A stretch of DNA of 64,000 nt, taken from contig NC_092577.1 of NCBI RefSeq assembly GCF_037975245.1, forward strand, positions 6,913,001 to 6,977,000, read 5' to 3'. Origin of the DNA: Apostichopus japonicus. Its lineage: Eukaryota; Echinodermata; Holothuroidea; Aspidochirotida; Stichopodidae. The translations under genes and the position numbers were made by a program. The notes beneath the pieces are model-generated. The model saw only the letters and a list, made by a program, of their open reading frames with translations, did no database searches and had not been told where the DNA came from. Shown here piece by piece: positions 13,104 to 24,757 of this stretch (positions are counted from its first letter, which is position 1; the number at the start of each line of letters is the position of its first letter).

Positions 13104-13215
13104 AAGGTTGGGCGAAATGACAAGGGCTGGTTGGGCGAAATGACCAGGCTGATTGGGCGAAATGACCAGGCTGGTTGGGTGAAATGACCAGGCTGGTTGG
13201 GCGAAATGACCAGGC
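13104..13215 (-). repeat. 22-bp tandem array (GGTTGGGCGAAATGACC), inverted copy
   Basis: Five units of GGTTGGGCGAAATGACCAGGCT type, the reverse complement of the array at 11933-12070. With that array it brackets about 1 kb that contains the hAT insertion at 12572-12939. Confidence 0.8.
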
Positions 13216-13850
13216 CCAGGAAAAAATTTACCTCAAATTTACCGCGAACATACCACACTTTTACCCCGGTAAAACCGGGGTAAAACGCGGTAAATTTGTT
13301 GTACATTACCGAGATGTTTTGGCCCTATGGATGCGGTAAACCGCGATTAACCGCAGTAAATTACCACAAATTTACCATGGTTTTACCTCACTTTTACCCC
13401 AATTTTACCGTATATTTACCACGCTTTTTCCTTAATTTTACCTCAATTTACCATATTTTACCACGCTAAATTTTATCACAGTTTACCGTTCTTTTATCCA
13501 ATTTTACCCTAGATTGACCACGCATTTACTACACTTTTACCCTTAATTTACCACAGTTTTACCGTTCTTTTACCCCAATTTTACCGTATATTAACCATGC
13601 TTTTTCCTTAGTTTTACCTCAATTTACCATACTTTTACCACGCTTTTACCACATTTTACCGTTTTTTTACCCCAATTTTACCGTAGTTTTACCACGCTTT
13701 TACCTTAGTTTTACCTCAATTTACCATACTTTTACCACATTTTTGCCACATTCTACCCCAATTTGAATGTAGATTTACCACGCTTTTACCTTAGTTCTAC
13801 CTCAGTTTACCTTGATTTTACACTAATTGTAGGACAGTCTTACCTCACAT
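13216..13850. repeat. Degenerate TTTTACC-rich satellite-like block
   Basis: Short irregular units of TTTTACC, TTTACCACG and CAATTTTACCG run for about 600 bp with no fixed period visible by eye. It mirrors the block at 17960-18790. The unit is not the animal telomere repeat TTAGGG. Confidence 0.75.
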
Positions 13851-14669
13851 TGAGCATGATTTTGTCCTAATTTCAATCAGCATGTACACCATATATTTCT
13901 TTGAATTTCACCCATCAGTGTACTGTATCATAATTTGGCTATATGCCTTTACCCTTATTGTAATGGTTGTATGCCTGACATGTAAGTCCTCAGTTGTAGA
14001 ATGCAACAGTTTTTAATTCATCAAATCCATGGAGGTTTCACACATGAGAAAGCTTTGTTGAATTTCAATTACCGTAGCTGGTATGATTCCTGACTCTCTT
14101 CTTTTGACTTAATTGGTAGTCCAGATTGGACTTTTGATCTCTTATTGCCCTCAAAGACTTGTTTTAAATGGAAAGATTAATCTGATTATGATACGATACG
14201 ATACACCCCAGGGGCGGATCCAGGATTTTGAGAAAGGGGGGGCCGATATCCCGATGGTAGCATTTAGTGATCTGCGTCCTGGGGGAGGGGTCTAGGGGAA
14301 GGGGTTGTCCCCCTCCCCCTTGGAAATTGTTGGCTAATTGTGAGTGCTTAGATGCAAAATGGTGAAACATTTCGCCAAAAACTAGAAAAACCAGAAACGT
14401 TGCAAACACGCTTTTTTGTGCACATATTTTTTCTCGATAGACACATATTTAACAACGCTCAACAGTGCATGTACAATGGATACACTATTATTGCTTCGAT
14501 TCGTTTTTTCTTTTGCGCGAAAATTATGACACCAGATTCACCCCAAGAAAAAACATAAAACAAGATATATTCAATGAGATAATTATGATATACTTATTAA
14601 TGAAAGGAGGGTGTAGGCGGTTTGACTATCTAACGCAACGTAGTCGCCAAGAACCTGAAGTATTATTAA

Positions 14670-16740
14670 GGGAGGGCCCGATAATAAGCGGAAACGGATC
14701 ACCGACCGAAAAAATATCGGAATTTGTGGACTATTTCTTGCTTCCTATTGTATTGAAACAAAACACCTATGTGAAAGACACAAATCACATTCTGAAAATT
14801 GTGGAAGCCACCCCGTTACCAAAAGCAGTAGTACTTGCTACACTCGATGTCGTCGCCATGTATACCAATACTCCCCAAGAGGAGGCATTAGATATATGTC
14901 AAGAAGTCTATGAAAAGACGGAACAAAGCGAATATGGAATAAATAAAATATCTTCCATATCCATGCGCAAACTAATTGAACTTATTTAAGCTGTTTCGAG
15001 TTCAATAACCAATTCCATCTACAAAAGATCGGTTGCGCCATGGGTAGCCAAGCCTCTCCGGAAATCTGTGATATCGTGACGTCATGCATAGACTGGAAAA
15101 CCAGATTTTACCGACAGATAATAAAATCTTAAAATGGCTCCGCTATAGAGATGAAATTCTATTGCTTTACGACGGTTCACCTCAGGAACTTGAACAACTA
15201 GTAAACAGGTTGAATGAAATTCACCGCTTCTTAAAGTTTACGGTAGAATTATTACACACCGAGGTAACATACCTAGATTTGAAAATCTTCAAAGGTCCAA
15301 GGTTTGAAACCAATGGGTTATTAGACACCAAAGTCTACACCAAACCCACGGAAACCTTCCAATACCTCGAGAGAAACTCTGCACTCCCAATTGCCACTTT
15401 TAAAGGCTTTATTAAAGGGGAAGTCATACGATACGCACGTCTATGTAACAATGTGACTGATTTCTTACAGAAAAAGAATGCGTTCACAGAGAAACTGTTA
15501 CTCCGTAACTATAAGAAAGAGGAAATTGCCTCAGCCACGAAAGGCATAAAAATTGAAAACTGTAGGCATTACCTCACTACCAAACCTAAACAAAAGAAAC
15601 CACCAATGGTGTTCAAGCTTACCTATACACCCCATATCAAAACCACGCATTTGAAAATGTACTTTTGAAACATTGGCATTTAATCTCGCAACACGCGGAC
15701 AGGGGCGTAGCGAAGGTTTTTGTTTTGGGGGGGGGGGGGTGTCGAGGATTTGATTTGCCGACGGATCTGGAAGATGTGACTGAAATGGGGGAGGGGTGTA
15801 AGGGGGGAAAATTTTTAGTTTTGAAACGTCCTTAGATGCAATCTGGTGCATATTTTAAGTCAAATTTGGCACCGTAGAATTTCCACTTCGATATTATTTT
15901 TATGGCAGTCGGCAGAAGAAGAATTAATTGGGACCAATTATCGAACTGTGTTTTCTCTTTCACCGATCGTTGAAATAGTGAAACTTCGTGATGAAAATGT
16001 TCAGAAAACTTTCCGGTAATGAGAAATAACAACATTCATTGATATACAAGCGAGAAACGTTAAAAATTGTGTACAATTCGTGAGCCGTGTCCTTAAGTTT
16101 TCCACGGAGAACGAATGACATCTGCGATGAGGTCATTCTGAACAGAGGATAATAACAACACGTTGTCACACGATAGCACGACTCATGGGATGCGGCCTAT
16201 ACGGAAGCCTTTAATTCCATTTCTTTCACTGAGTTGCCGGCGATTTTGGCACTCGTCTAGCTGAGCCTGGCTACAGTATCTATACTGACGGCCGTGACAT
16301 TATCAGTCATTTGCCGAGAGGTTTTTAACTTGCAGGCGTCGAGTGATTGGAGTGGTGAATGAGTTTATCAGATGAAGAACTGGAAAAACGAAATAACCGA
16401 TAAAGAAGCTCCCGTTCTCCTTTTCTCTATTCAGCTTTCCTTCTTTCTTCCCCTTCCGCTCTTTTCACCTTTTCTCCTTTTGCCGACAGACCCAAAATTT
16501 GCCGACAGCGACCAAATTATTGGGGGTGTGACACCCCACCCCCCACCCCCCCCCCCCCCCCCCCGCTCGCTACGCCCTGTACGCGGAATTATCCAAACTG
16601 TTTCCAAAAGAACCGATTCTAGCCTACAATAGGGCCCAAAATCTCAAAGATTTACTTGTTAACTCAAGGTTTCATACTAACGAAGAATCAGCTGACTCTC
16701 AAGGTTCACACGAAGCTCTTTTAGATGCTCTTATAGCTGC
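14670..16740 (+). pseudogene. Decayed Penelope-like retroelement, reverse-transcriptase region
   Basis: Pieces of a Penelope-like element (PLE) reverse transcriptase read in order on the + strand. GPIISGNGSPTEKISEFVDY (about 14672-14731) precedes the motif A region LATLDVVAMYTNTPQEEA (about 14836-14889). A frameshifted GCAMGSQASPEICDI (about 15030-15075) is the region of RT motif B. KWLRYRDEILLLYDG (about 15133-15177) is motif C, where the catalytic YxDD has decayed to YRDE. Thumb sequence continues to about 15690. It resumes after a hAT-type insertion (15700-16579) with ILAYNRAQNLKDLL, typical of the PLE linker, and stops near 16740. The N-terminal part and the whole GIY-YIG nuclease are absent. 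There are at least two frameshifts plus the insertion, so it cannot be functional. The 5' end is uncertain. Confidence 0.85.
15700..16579. mobile_element. hAT-type element, 880 bp, inserted in the Penelope remnant
   Basis: The element begins CAGGGGCGTAGCGAAGG and ends GCTCGCTACGCCCTG, an inverted pair. The 8-mers CACGCGGA (15692-15699) and TACGCGGA (16580-16587) are target duplications with one mismatch. Removing the insert brings the PLE reading frame back together, which supports the boundaries. The interior includes a GCCGACGGATCTGGAAG segment and a CTCCCGTTCTCC segment that recur at 63310-64000, so both are one family. Long G and C tracts flank the ends. No transposase. Confidence 0.85.
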
Positions 16741-16988
16741 ACTATGAGTCCATAAAAACTCGTGCACAGAAAATAGATGCATTTTGAGAACGAGACGCCC
16801 AGGCCGAATATAAAATATTCAAAGGCTACTACTGATGAAGCTCCTCCTATAAAGTTTGAGAGCAGAAACCGGTCTAGGTGGTCATAAGAACCTACACTAG
16901 TCTCTCCTACTATTAACAGTACACTCAATTCACTTAATAGGTGCAATTATGTTTCACCACGAGGAGCATGCTATAAGTTCATGTTCCT

Positions 16989-17063
16989 CGGGCCCTCCCT
17001 TAAAAATACTTCAGGTTCTTGGCGACTACGTTGCGTTAGATAGTGTAACACCGCCTACACCCC
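16989..17063 (-). repeat. Inverted copy of the Penelope 5' segment at 14609-14680
   Basis: About 72 bp here is the reverse complement of 14609-14680, with a few differences. The segment between 16741 and 16988 is not obviously Penelope-derived. This makes the PLE copy bounded by inverted segments, a known irregularity of Penelope insertions. Confidence 0.7.
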
Positions 17064-17342
17064 CTTTGCATTGATTTTCCATGACATTAAAAGTCAGCAC
17101 TATAGCACTGAGCCTTATCTAATTAATACTTGATGTCGCGTAGGCCTGATAATTGCATTAGTTTCAAATTTGGAATAAAAACGATCGCGTTTCAGGGAAG
17201 AGCAGCTGGATATATAATAGGCTTTTCTTTCACCAAGTTATGCCTATTAGGAATTTGAAGTACTCCCACAAAAAAAACGCAACTGATCTCCAAAAAGGGG
17301 GGGGGGGCCGGGTCGGCCCTCCCCCCCATGAATCCGCCCCTG

Positions 17343-17959
17343 CACCTCGTATTATGCTTCCACCCGAAGGTGCTTCAGCAGACTAAGGAAATCCTTAGTC
17401 GGAAATTTATTGAGGGGGTTCCAAGTTTTTGTGCGTGGAAGGACACCGGCGAATCTCGCCTTCTCTTTTCGAATAGTGCCCTGAAGTAACGAGGCAGGGG
17501 TGTGTAGTCCTGCTCCCGGGACCGCAATTTAACGTCCCCTCCGAAGGACGTGACTTGTCAAGTCATTTAATGGACCTGACAGAGAATATCCAAATCTGAG
17601 GACACTGATTGGTCAATTTGTGTGTGCCACAGTGTTGAGGCACAGAAGCTATGCCTTATGTGTGCTAATTTATATAGTTCTGTTTTTCATTTTAAAGGCT
17701 TTTGGGTTCTCCCTAATAATGCAAAAGGAATTAATTGTTGTCTCCTTTCAAATATATCAGGGATTCCATGAAGGAATTCTCTATGTATATATCTACTGCT
17801 TGTTTTTTTAGGAAAAGAGATGCATACTATAACATATAAGAATAGCAGTTTGTCTCTCTTCTTTATTCAACTCATATCCACAGGTAATTTATATTGCCAA
17901 CATTAAGATATGAGTAGAACAAAAGGTTTGTCATATCAGTATTGCAAAAATATGGACAA
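17343..17959. other. Interspersed repeat fragment and unique DNA
   Basis: From about 17345 to 17600 there are compact hairpins such as GACTAAGG-AAAT-CCTTAGTC and AACGTCC..CCGAAGGACGT, resembling widely dispersed invertebrate retroelement untranslated sequence; the family cannot be named. The rest is AT-rich with no gene. Confidence 0.35.
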
Positions 17960-18790
17960 AATCATGGAAAAATTGCTGTAAATGTACCATCATGTTTCAT
18001 AGCGTTACCCATATATGTTCTACTGTGGTAAAATCATGGTACAATTATGGTAAATTTACCATAGTATAATTGCACCGTATAGTTTTACCCTATTTGTACT
18101 GTGGTTAATCATGGCACAATTGTAGGAATGTCACATATATGTAGTTTATGTACCATATAAACTTACCCTACTTTTACTACAGTAATATCATGGTAAAACT
18201 ATGGTAAATTTACCGTAGTAAATGTACCACACTTTTACCTACTTTTACTGCGGTAATATAATGGTAAAACTGCGGTAAATTTACCGTAGTAAATGTACCA
18301 CACTTTCACTCTACTTTTACCGCGGAAATACCAGGTAAAACTGTGGTAAATTTACGGCAGTAAATGTACCGCACTTTTACCCTACTTATACCGCGGTAAT
18401 ATCATGGTAAAACTGCGGTAAATTTACCGCGGTAAATGTACCACACTTTTACCCTACTTTTACTGCGGTAATACCATGGTAAAACTGCGGTAAATTTACC
18501 TCAATAAATGTACCGCACATTTACCCTACTTACCCGCGGTAATGTCATGGTAAAACTGTGGTAAATTTACCGCGGTAAATGTACCGCACTTTTACCCTAC
18601 TTATACCGCGGTAATATCATGGTAAAACTGCGGTTAATTTACCGCAGTAAATGTACCATACTTTTACCATACTTTTACCGCGGTAATACAATGGTAAAAC
18701 TGCGGTAAATGTACCGCGGTTGATTTTACCACAATTTTACGACACATTTACCCTATTTACCACACATTTACCATAGTTTACGGCGGTAAA
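17960..18790. repeat. Tandem satellite with ~73-bp unit, TTTACCGCGGTAAA-rich
   Basis: About eight to ten units share the ordered phrases TACCGCGGTAATATCATGG, TAAAACTGCGGTAAATTTAC and CACTTTTACCCTACTTTTAC. Each unit contains near-palindromes such as GCGGTAAATTTACCGC, so single strands could form hairpins. The block lies just inside the right terminus of the 7-kb element. Confidence 0.8.
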
Positions 18791-18901
18791 ATTAGGGTAC
18801 TTTTTTTTGCTGGGGGCTGGTTGGGCGAAATTGTAAGGTTGGGCGAAATGGCAGTTGGGCGAAATGGTTGTTGGGCGAAGTGACCTGCTTCCCTAAGAAA
18901 G

Positions 18902-19384
18902 GGGCCAGGACGTAAATAATACAACCTCTATCAAGTAGATGAAGCTATCATTGACATTTCCCCTAAGCGGTAGGGTACGTGTTAGTCCGCCCCCCCCCCC
19001 CCCTCACCATCGGTTAAAATGTGGGCCAAAAACAGGGGTGTCGAAAGCTATTTGGGATTGGTAGGCAGATCAGATTGTGACCATCTATTATGATTATCGG
19101 GGGACGTAACTACGCTACGTGCCACTATCGTTGGCGCGTAGCGTAATGGAGAAAATTTTGACAAAATGCCTCCCAGATTGCAGGAAATGGCACTTCCCAA
19201 GCTTGAAAACAAGACCATGTCAGAGTAGTCACATTTAGCCTACTTGCCGTCATCATTATTGAAAAGTATTGAAAAATATACCTCCTAGATTAATTTTTGC
19301 CATTTTTTTTGTGAATATTGGAATATTGTGAATATTGGAACTGCCGTACCGGCTCCGACACCCCTGCAAAAGCATTTAATGTAC
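18902..19384. other. Repeat fragments, no gene
   Basis: About 19090-19210 carries GTTGGCGCGTAGCG, AAAATTTTGACAAAATGCCTC and GGAAATGGCACTTCCC, phrases shared with the short hAT-like family at 19385-19693 and 60740-61032. It is probably a truncated relative. Confidence 0.5.
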
Positions 19385-19693
19385 CAGGCGCATAGCGAGG
19401 AATTTGCCAAGGGAGGGGCGAAATTGTAGGCAAACCAACAGAGCCGTAGATTCGGCATTGCAAACTATCTAAGCGTAGCGCCACTATAATTTGTCGCGAA
19501 GCGTACAAGAAAATTTTGGCTGAAAATGCCTTCCAGATCGCTGGAAATGGCACTCCCCAGGCCTCGTAAATTGCATCATAGCGTATTCTCTTTGGAATTA
19601 CTAGCGATATCATAAAAAACATACACAAAAAATATGCTAAAGGGGGGGGGGGAGGAAGACTGCCCCTTTGCCCCCTGCCTGGCGACGCGCCTG
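19385..19693. mobile_element. Short hAT-like element, 309 bp
   Basis: It starts CAGGCGCATAGCGAGG and ends CCTGGCGACGCGCCTG, inverted with mismatches. Flanking 8-mers TAATGTAC (19377-19384) and TTACGTAC (19694-19701) match at six positions, consistent with an old target duplication. The interior shares GTAGATTCGGCATTGCAAAC, TCTAAGCGTAGCGCCAC and GAAAATTTTGGCTG with 60740-61032 in the opposite orientation. Confidence 0.75.
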
Positions 19694-19701
19694 TTACGTA
19701 C

Positions 19702-21980
19702 AGATTCAGGGGGGGCAGATCCCAACTGACTAAGGTAGGGCCTACACTATCATGAAAAGGCCAGAGTGGAAAGAAGAATTTAAAAACGGAGGAGGTGTGG
19801 TCGTTTGCTTGTTGAAGGCAAATCTCAGTAGCCCCGTCCCCTGAATTCTTTTTGAAAATTGATGTTAACTGATGCACTCCGAGGCATAATTAGACTACCA
19901 ATTAGGTCTAAAATTGGCTCCATACACCATGCAGTTTTGCCTATTAACAATGTGTTTGTAAAGTCATAAGGGGAGGGAGGGGCGGGAAGGGGTGTACACC
20001 CGTTGCAGTGGCATTTTTCTCAGCTGAATGTAACATTGCCCCCCCCCCCCCTTCTATCCAAGTGTATAATTTGGAAATGTTCTGATTAATTTTGAAATAC
20101 CAAAATACTTTCATCTCGTTATTTCAAAACTTTTTAGAAATGATAAAATATTGACTTCTTTCCAAGCTTGTAGTAAAACAATATCCTGAAAAAATGCTTA
20201 CAATGTCTAATTATCTTTCTCCTCTTGATGACACTTGTAGTGACGCACGATAGATTTCGCTAGTATAGTACGCGTGTTTTTCTTGGAACTTATTTGAACT
20301 ATTTGTTTTCATTTATTGGTCTAATGTTGCGTTTTCATTATATATTTTGTGTTGGACCCCTTTTTATATAATATATCATTATTATATAATAAAAATACGT
20401 TGTGAATAGTCAAGAGGCCGTCTAAATTGTAATTTGGTGAGTTAGAGTGTATTTCTTTTCCATTAAACCTATACGACCCATTACACGTAAATACCTCCAA
20501 GCTGCTGTACAGGATTCTATTAACACATCATTACCAGAAAATTTTCGAGGTGCAAATGATGTATTTATATTTTGCAGCATATCGTTGAAGTCCTCACTTT
20601 TAGATCTAACGAATTTGCCATTTTGTCGTAAATTGCTATTATTTGAATTGGAAGATTGATCATTTATCTGAAAAAAAAGAGGGGGAATTTCCCGCGTCGC
20701 CAATGGAAACGACTTGAACAAGTCTCATTTGCAAAATCTAGACAACCAACGACATAGTGTAAAGCAGCGTTTCAAGAACGGTTGTACAGTGTATGGTTGT
20801 ACTTCCCTGTTTGTTTTGGTGTGATTCCCCGAAGCAACAGTACTGGCTTAATAAATGTGAAGATATTGCAATACATTCCAGATGGTGAACGTACTGAAAG
20901 AAACAGACCTAGAATATTGCAATTGTCAAAAAAGAAATCCCACGTACTGTATGTCTTGTGTTCCTCTCAAGTTTCATATTGTTAGGCTATGTACCTACAG
21001 TACAACTGTTGTGTAAGGACAGGGACATCATAACGTTGAAGATATGGCTTAGGTCTTCTCTAGTCATATAATACTAGTGCAGCCTAACTTAGCCCTAGCA
21101 CTAGAGTCTAATGGTTTTAGTTACAATATTCAATACTACCGCAATGCTAGCATAAAGCGTGACCTAGGCTCAGCACAATGTAGGAGTTGCTGAAATATGG
21201 TGATGCTAGCCTGTTACTGCACTTGTTCGTTGCTTACAAGTTGAAGCCCAAGAGGTTTTCCCTTCCTCATATTAGTTTATTGAAGTAGTATTCTACACTT
21301 GCGAGATCACTGTCCGAATTGTTTTAGTCAAATTTAGTTATAAAAACCTACACTTCAAGTACTCTGGAGTTGTTTCCTCCCCTGCGATATTGTGGATTTA
21401 AGTGCTAACCTACCAGTGAGTAAAGGTCAAATTAAATGTTTTCCAGAGATTAAGATTCAATATTCCATATCATATACAAGCATTATTGTAGTTTGTCTCA
21501 CCCAAAATACTCAGTAGGGGCCATAGTGCCCCTCTCAATACACTGCAGTGCTTTACACCACCCTTACTGACACCCCATGTATCCATAATTTCCAGGGTTT
21601 GTGCTGATAATGATCATTTTCTATTGACGTATCTTCAACATCAATATCACTTTTACATACTTTTACAATGTTTACTTTTTCATAGCTTCCTGATTAAAAG
21701 TGTAGGGGTCTTTTACAGATAACATGTCAAGTTGATTGCCCACAAAGACTGCTGTAGTGTCACGCTGCCATATGAATGCAAAAGTTCCTTTAGAAGAACT
21801 TTCATAAAAGCTTCAGAAACCAAACACTGTAATACTGCATAATCACTAAATTAAATATATCAATGATTGGATCAAAGTGGAACTGCTACCATGGGTTTTT
21901 CTTTGTTGTTCACGAGTATCCTTTTGTTACTGAAGTCTTCTGAAATTTCTGAACAACTAATTTGATTTAAGGTTAGTGTT
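19702..21980. other. Mostly unique DNA, weak exon candidate at 20535-20667
   Basis: On the minus strand a strong acceptor (CCCCCTCTTTTTTTCAG) precedes an open stretch containing NSNNSNLRQNGKFVRSKSED, followed by a possible GGTAATG donor. No domain is recognised and the phase cannot be tested. The rest of the region shows no repeat or gene that I can support. Confidence 0.25.
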
Positions 21981-22262
21981 TTACTTTTGATTTAGAAGTA
22001 CTTGAGGCTCGAACTGCTCCATGATGTAATCATTCAACCGTAGGAAGAAACCCTCTAGTAAATATGAAGACACAGACTCTGACTGTACTGGATAGAGGAG
22101 AGGAGGACCTATTACCCTATCAAGCTTCATTTGGTATCCTACACTTCTTGATGCACAGAGTACCATAGGAATGGTAAGAATGAAGTAAATGTGGTTTGTT
22201 GTGACTTGATTCACCAAACTGCTGGCTAGCAAGCATACAGTAGTTAAGGAAGTTAAACTCCC
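21981..22262 (-). CDS. Candidate 3'-terminal exon, unknown protein
   Basis: A 93-codon open frame on the minus strand runs from a possible acceptor (AGTTGCAG|GGG) to a TAA stop. Its composition is protein-like, with a hydrophobic segment (HIYFILTIPMVLCA) and a C-terminal LRLNDYIMEQFEPQVLL. I do not recognise the family. The polypyrimidine tract before the acceptor is weak and no upstream exon could be joined with confidence. It may be a chance ORF. Confidence 0.25.
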   Translation of the reverse strand, partial: GSLTSLTTVCLLASSLVNQVTTNHIYFILTIPMVLCASRSVGYQMKLDRVIGPPLLYPVQSESVSSYLLEGFFLRLNDYIMEQFEPQVLLNQK

Positions 22263-22268
22263 CTGCAA

Positions 22269-24610
22269 CTCTTTATCAATATCATGTCATGATAACTTTT
22301 CTTCCTTGCATATTAGAGATCCAAATACTGTTTAAAATAAACACATTAGAGGGTATTCAAAGATATATTCAAGCACTGGCATCCATTAGGGTGGTTAGCA
22401 CGTGCCACCCCCCCTCTCCACGGGCTACACTAGGGCTTTAAAATCACTATCAGAGAACATTAAATATCTGAAAAAAGAAAATGCCTCAGCCGAAGTCCCC
22501 AGGGACTCCCACCAGGGCTTCTCTAATTTGTGTTTACATGCTTTAAACTTACAGTAGTAGAAGAGGACAAGAAGTCTCAGAGATGTTACAGAGCTCTTCT
22601 GGAACCCCCTGCACCATGCTAGGGCTCAGATATATATTCCACAGATTAAAATCAGATTAAGTATTTTTATTCCTGACATGTCCTCATGTGCTTTAAATTG
22701 CTAGCAGTTTCCAAAAACTATGTGAAAATACTGAAGATTTGGAGAGAACACAATTGGAAATACTTCCTACTAATCTGAGTATATGCTGTGAATACAGAAT
22801 TGTCACTTGCTGAGCCAGTCACTGCAGTTGGTTTTACAAAATCTACTTGGTCTCAAAATTGATCTAACTTCACCAACTTGAGTACGGTGGCTTACTAGGC
22901 ACATAAGGGGAAAAAATAAGTGTCCCCAAATTTCACAATTTCGACTTTTTTATCTCATAACTATTTCAACTCAAAATTGTGTCTTCATCTGCCAAATTTG
23001 TGGAAAGAACTGACCATATTGGATAGCTATTGACAAGCTGAACAGGGTAAACTCTATAAACATTTGGTGATCTAAAATCTGGAAAGAGACCCCCAGAGAG
23101 TGGTGTAATTAGGTCAATGTAGACAATGCAGGGGCCTGGTGCCATTAAATGAAGAAAAATGATATAAAAACACCCATCCACCAAAGCTGACACACTAAAT
23201 TAGATACAATTATCTCCTGATGAGTGGAAATTCAAAAGACATTCTGTCCTCAATAGGAAAGAAGGTGCGAAATCTCACAAATTTCTCAGTCAAGCCCAAA
23301 CCATGCATGGTTGGGTTTGTGTGAGGTTGGACTTTCCTTTGGGAGCTCATTTACATCACTGCACCACACCTTTAAATGCCACTTCCACTAAACAATGGAC
23401 AATCCGGTTCAAGTTTGATGGTTTACTGGTTAATTGTTTTTACACAAGCCTGGTTATTGGAATCTGAAGTGTACTTTCCTTCCTCTGGAATTTTTTCTCT
23501 GTGAATGTCCATGTATACAGGGTAGTTAGCCAGAGACATACACATATCTATTTCTGACTGACATTCTCAATAGGAAAGAAGGTCAATATATCCTATCATT
23601 AGGACTTAATTTTCATTCACATCATTTTCTTTTCTCTTCATTAGGTTAACTTGAGTTATCCTGTAGCGAGCTATTAGGGGATCACCTATTCCACCTGTAG
23701 AACTTTACCAATTTTTGATGGAAGCTTTCACACTGTGCTGACAAGGAATATGAATGTTTCATCAGCTGATATTTCCTCCATGTGATGGTAATCACAATAA
23801 TGGTTAGTGTAGAACAGTGCTAGTAATGTTTCAAGAACCTTTGGTAGATTTTATGGATAGCATTGCAGATCAAGGAATACTCTTTTATCACCATTCACTC
23901 TCACTAAAAGAATTTTATATGAAGTTTTAACTCATCCACTCAAAATACAACTGACAAAATTAATCCCTAGTAAGGACATTAACATGATCAGATTCTTGCT
24001 GAATAAATCCAGTACTTGGTATGTTTGTAATGAGCTTGCCATGACACAATACAGTAGTTGCCTAAACACCCTCTGGTACATTTTACCATTTGCCAAACTG
24101 AAATAAAAATTGCCTCCTGAGACTCAAATGAATAAAGTCTTCTAAGAACTCCTGACACTCCCAGAATGGTAAGACTGGAAGACAACTTGTTGGTTTCTAT
24201 GAAAGTAGTTTGGGTTACCTACAAATATGTCTTCTGTTTAGGTATTTATTTTCTTTCTAAGATTAAAACCAAAAACTAGAAATACCAGTTTAGATACAGA
24301 ATATTCCATAATGCTGTAGAAACATTAAAAAAGTTAACTCAGACTTTATTGCTGAGCTTTGTGTTATACTGTAGGTACAGTATTTGTAATGACTACTCCA
24401 TCAAACAAACAAAAAAAACCTGGATTAATTTAGGTAGGTCACACATAGGTCACGCAACTATGGATATATTCTGAAGTTTAATGTACTTTGTTTTTTATGA
24501 TGTTTATTTACTGTAGGACAGTTGAGTTGACTGTTTTAAGCAATTTGCTGAAATGTTAGAAAAATATGATTCAAAACATAATTGGACAGTACAATGCAAA
24601 TCACCTCCAC
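22269..24610. other. AT-rich DNA, probably intronic, no firm gene
   Basis: Around 22980-23110 a minus-strand stretch after a good acceptor (GGGGTCTCTTTCCAG) is open in two frames, so coding status cannot be decided. Otherwise there are only unique AT-rich sequence and small repeats such as CTCAATAGGAAAGAAGGT (near 23250 and 23568). Confidence 0.3.
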
Positions 24611-24757
24611 CTTTGATATTCATCTCAAAGATGTCTATCATATCAGCTGAAGATGGTGGCTGGGTTTGCTTCTCCCTTAATTCTTTGATATTTTTCTCCA
24701 AGCTCCTGATAAACTGTTGCACACCTGTTTTAAGATCCACAATCAAATCTTGTGAGG
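24611..24757 (-). CDS. Candidate internal exon, coiled-coil-like, unknown protein
   Basis: A 147-bp open segment on the minus strand lies between an acceptor (AATGCTTCTTTAG|CC) and a weak donor (ATCAAAG|GTGGAG). It would be a symmetric phase 1-1 exon, which is compatible with a real gene. The 49 residues include VQQFIRSLEKNIKELREKQ, a heptad-like helical stretch, then SSADMIDIFEMN. No family is recognised. The donor is poor, so confidence is low. Confidence 0.3.

Larger units (their letters stand above)
14209..17342. mobile_element. Possible TIR pair bracketing the Penelope remnant
   Basis: CAGGGGCGGATCCA starts at 14209, and its near-exact inverse TGAATCCGCCCCTG ends at 17342. The flanking 8-mers (ATACACCC and CACCTCGT) do not match, so either the two ends belong to different hAT-like copies or the target duplication has decayed. 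Everything between includes the Penelope pseudogene, itself split by a hAT-type element. Confidence 0.3.
11926..18892. mobile_element. Composite ~7-kb TIR element with possible 9-bp target duplication
   Basis: The ends are inverted copies: GTCACTTCGCCCAACAACC and the following ~29 bp at about 11933-11980 reappear exactly on the reverse strand at about 18837-18884 (about 48 bp without mismatch). The 9-mer CTAAGAAAG lies at 11917-11925 and at 18893-18901, consistent with the 9-bp target duplication of Mutator-like elements. Its distance of several bases from the clean TIR makes this an inference. Inside lie 22-bp arrays, TTTTACC-rich satellite blocks, a decayed Penelope element and hAT-type insertions. 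No transposase ORF is visible, so the shell would be non-autonomous and swollen by nested insertions. Confidence 0.45.

Noticed and set aside
11933-13215. CRISPR-like array (22-bp repeats)
   Set aside because: Units are directly tandem without unique spacers, and the context is a eukaryotic transposon.
14113-14409. Short frames around 14.2-14.4 kb
   Set aside because: They lie across the GC-run-rich end of a hAT-like element; no recognisable protein.
13216-18790. Possible telomeric or centromeric repeat
   Set aside because: The units are TTTTACC/GCGGTAAA-like, not TTAGGG. The blocks are short and lie inside a transposon-like structure.
20782-20985. Possible THAP-type zinc finger from a CTVYGC-like string
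   Set aside because: The string lies in a different frame from the following open segment and the rest of the motif is missing.
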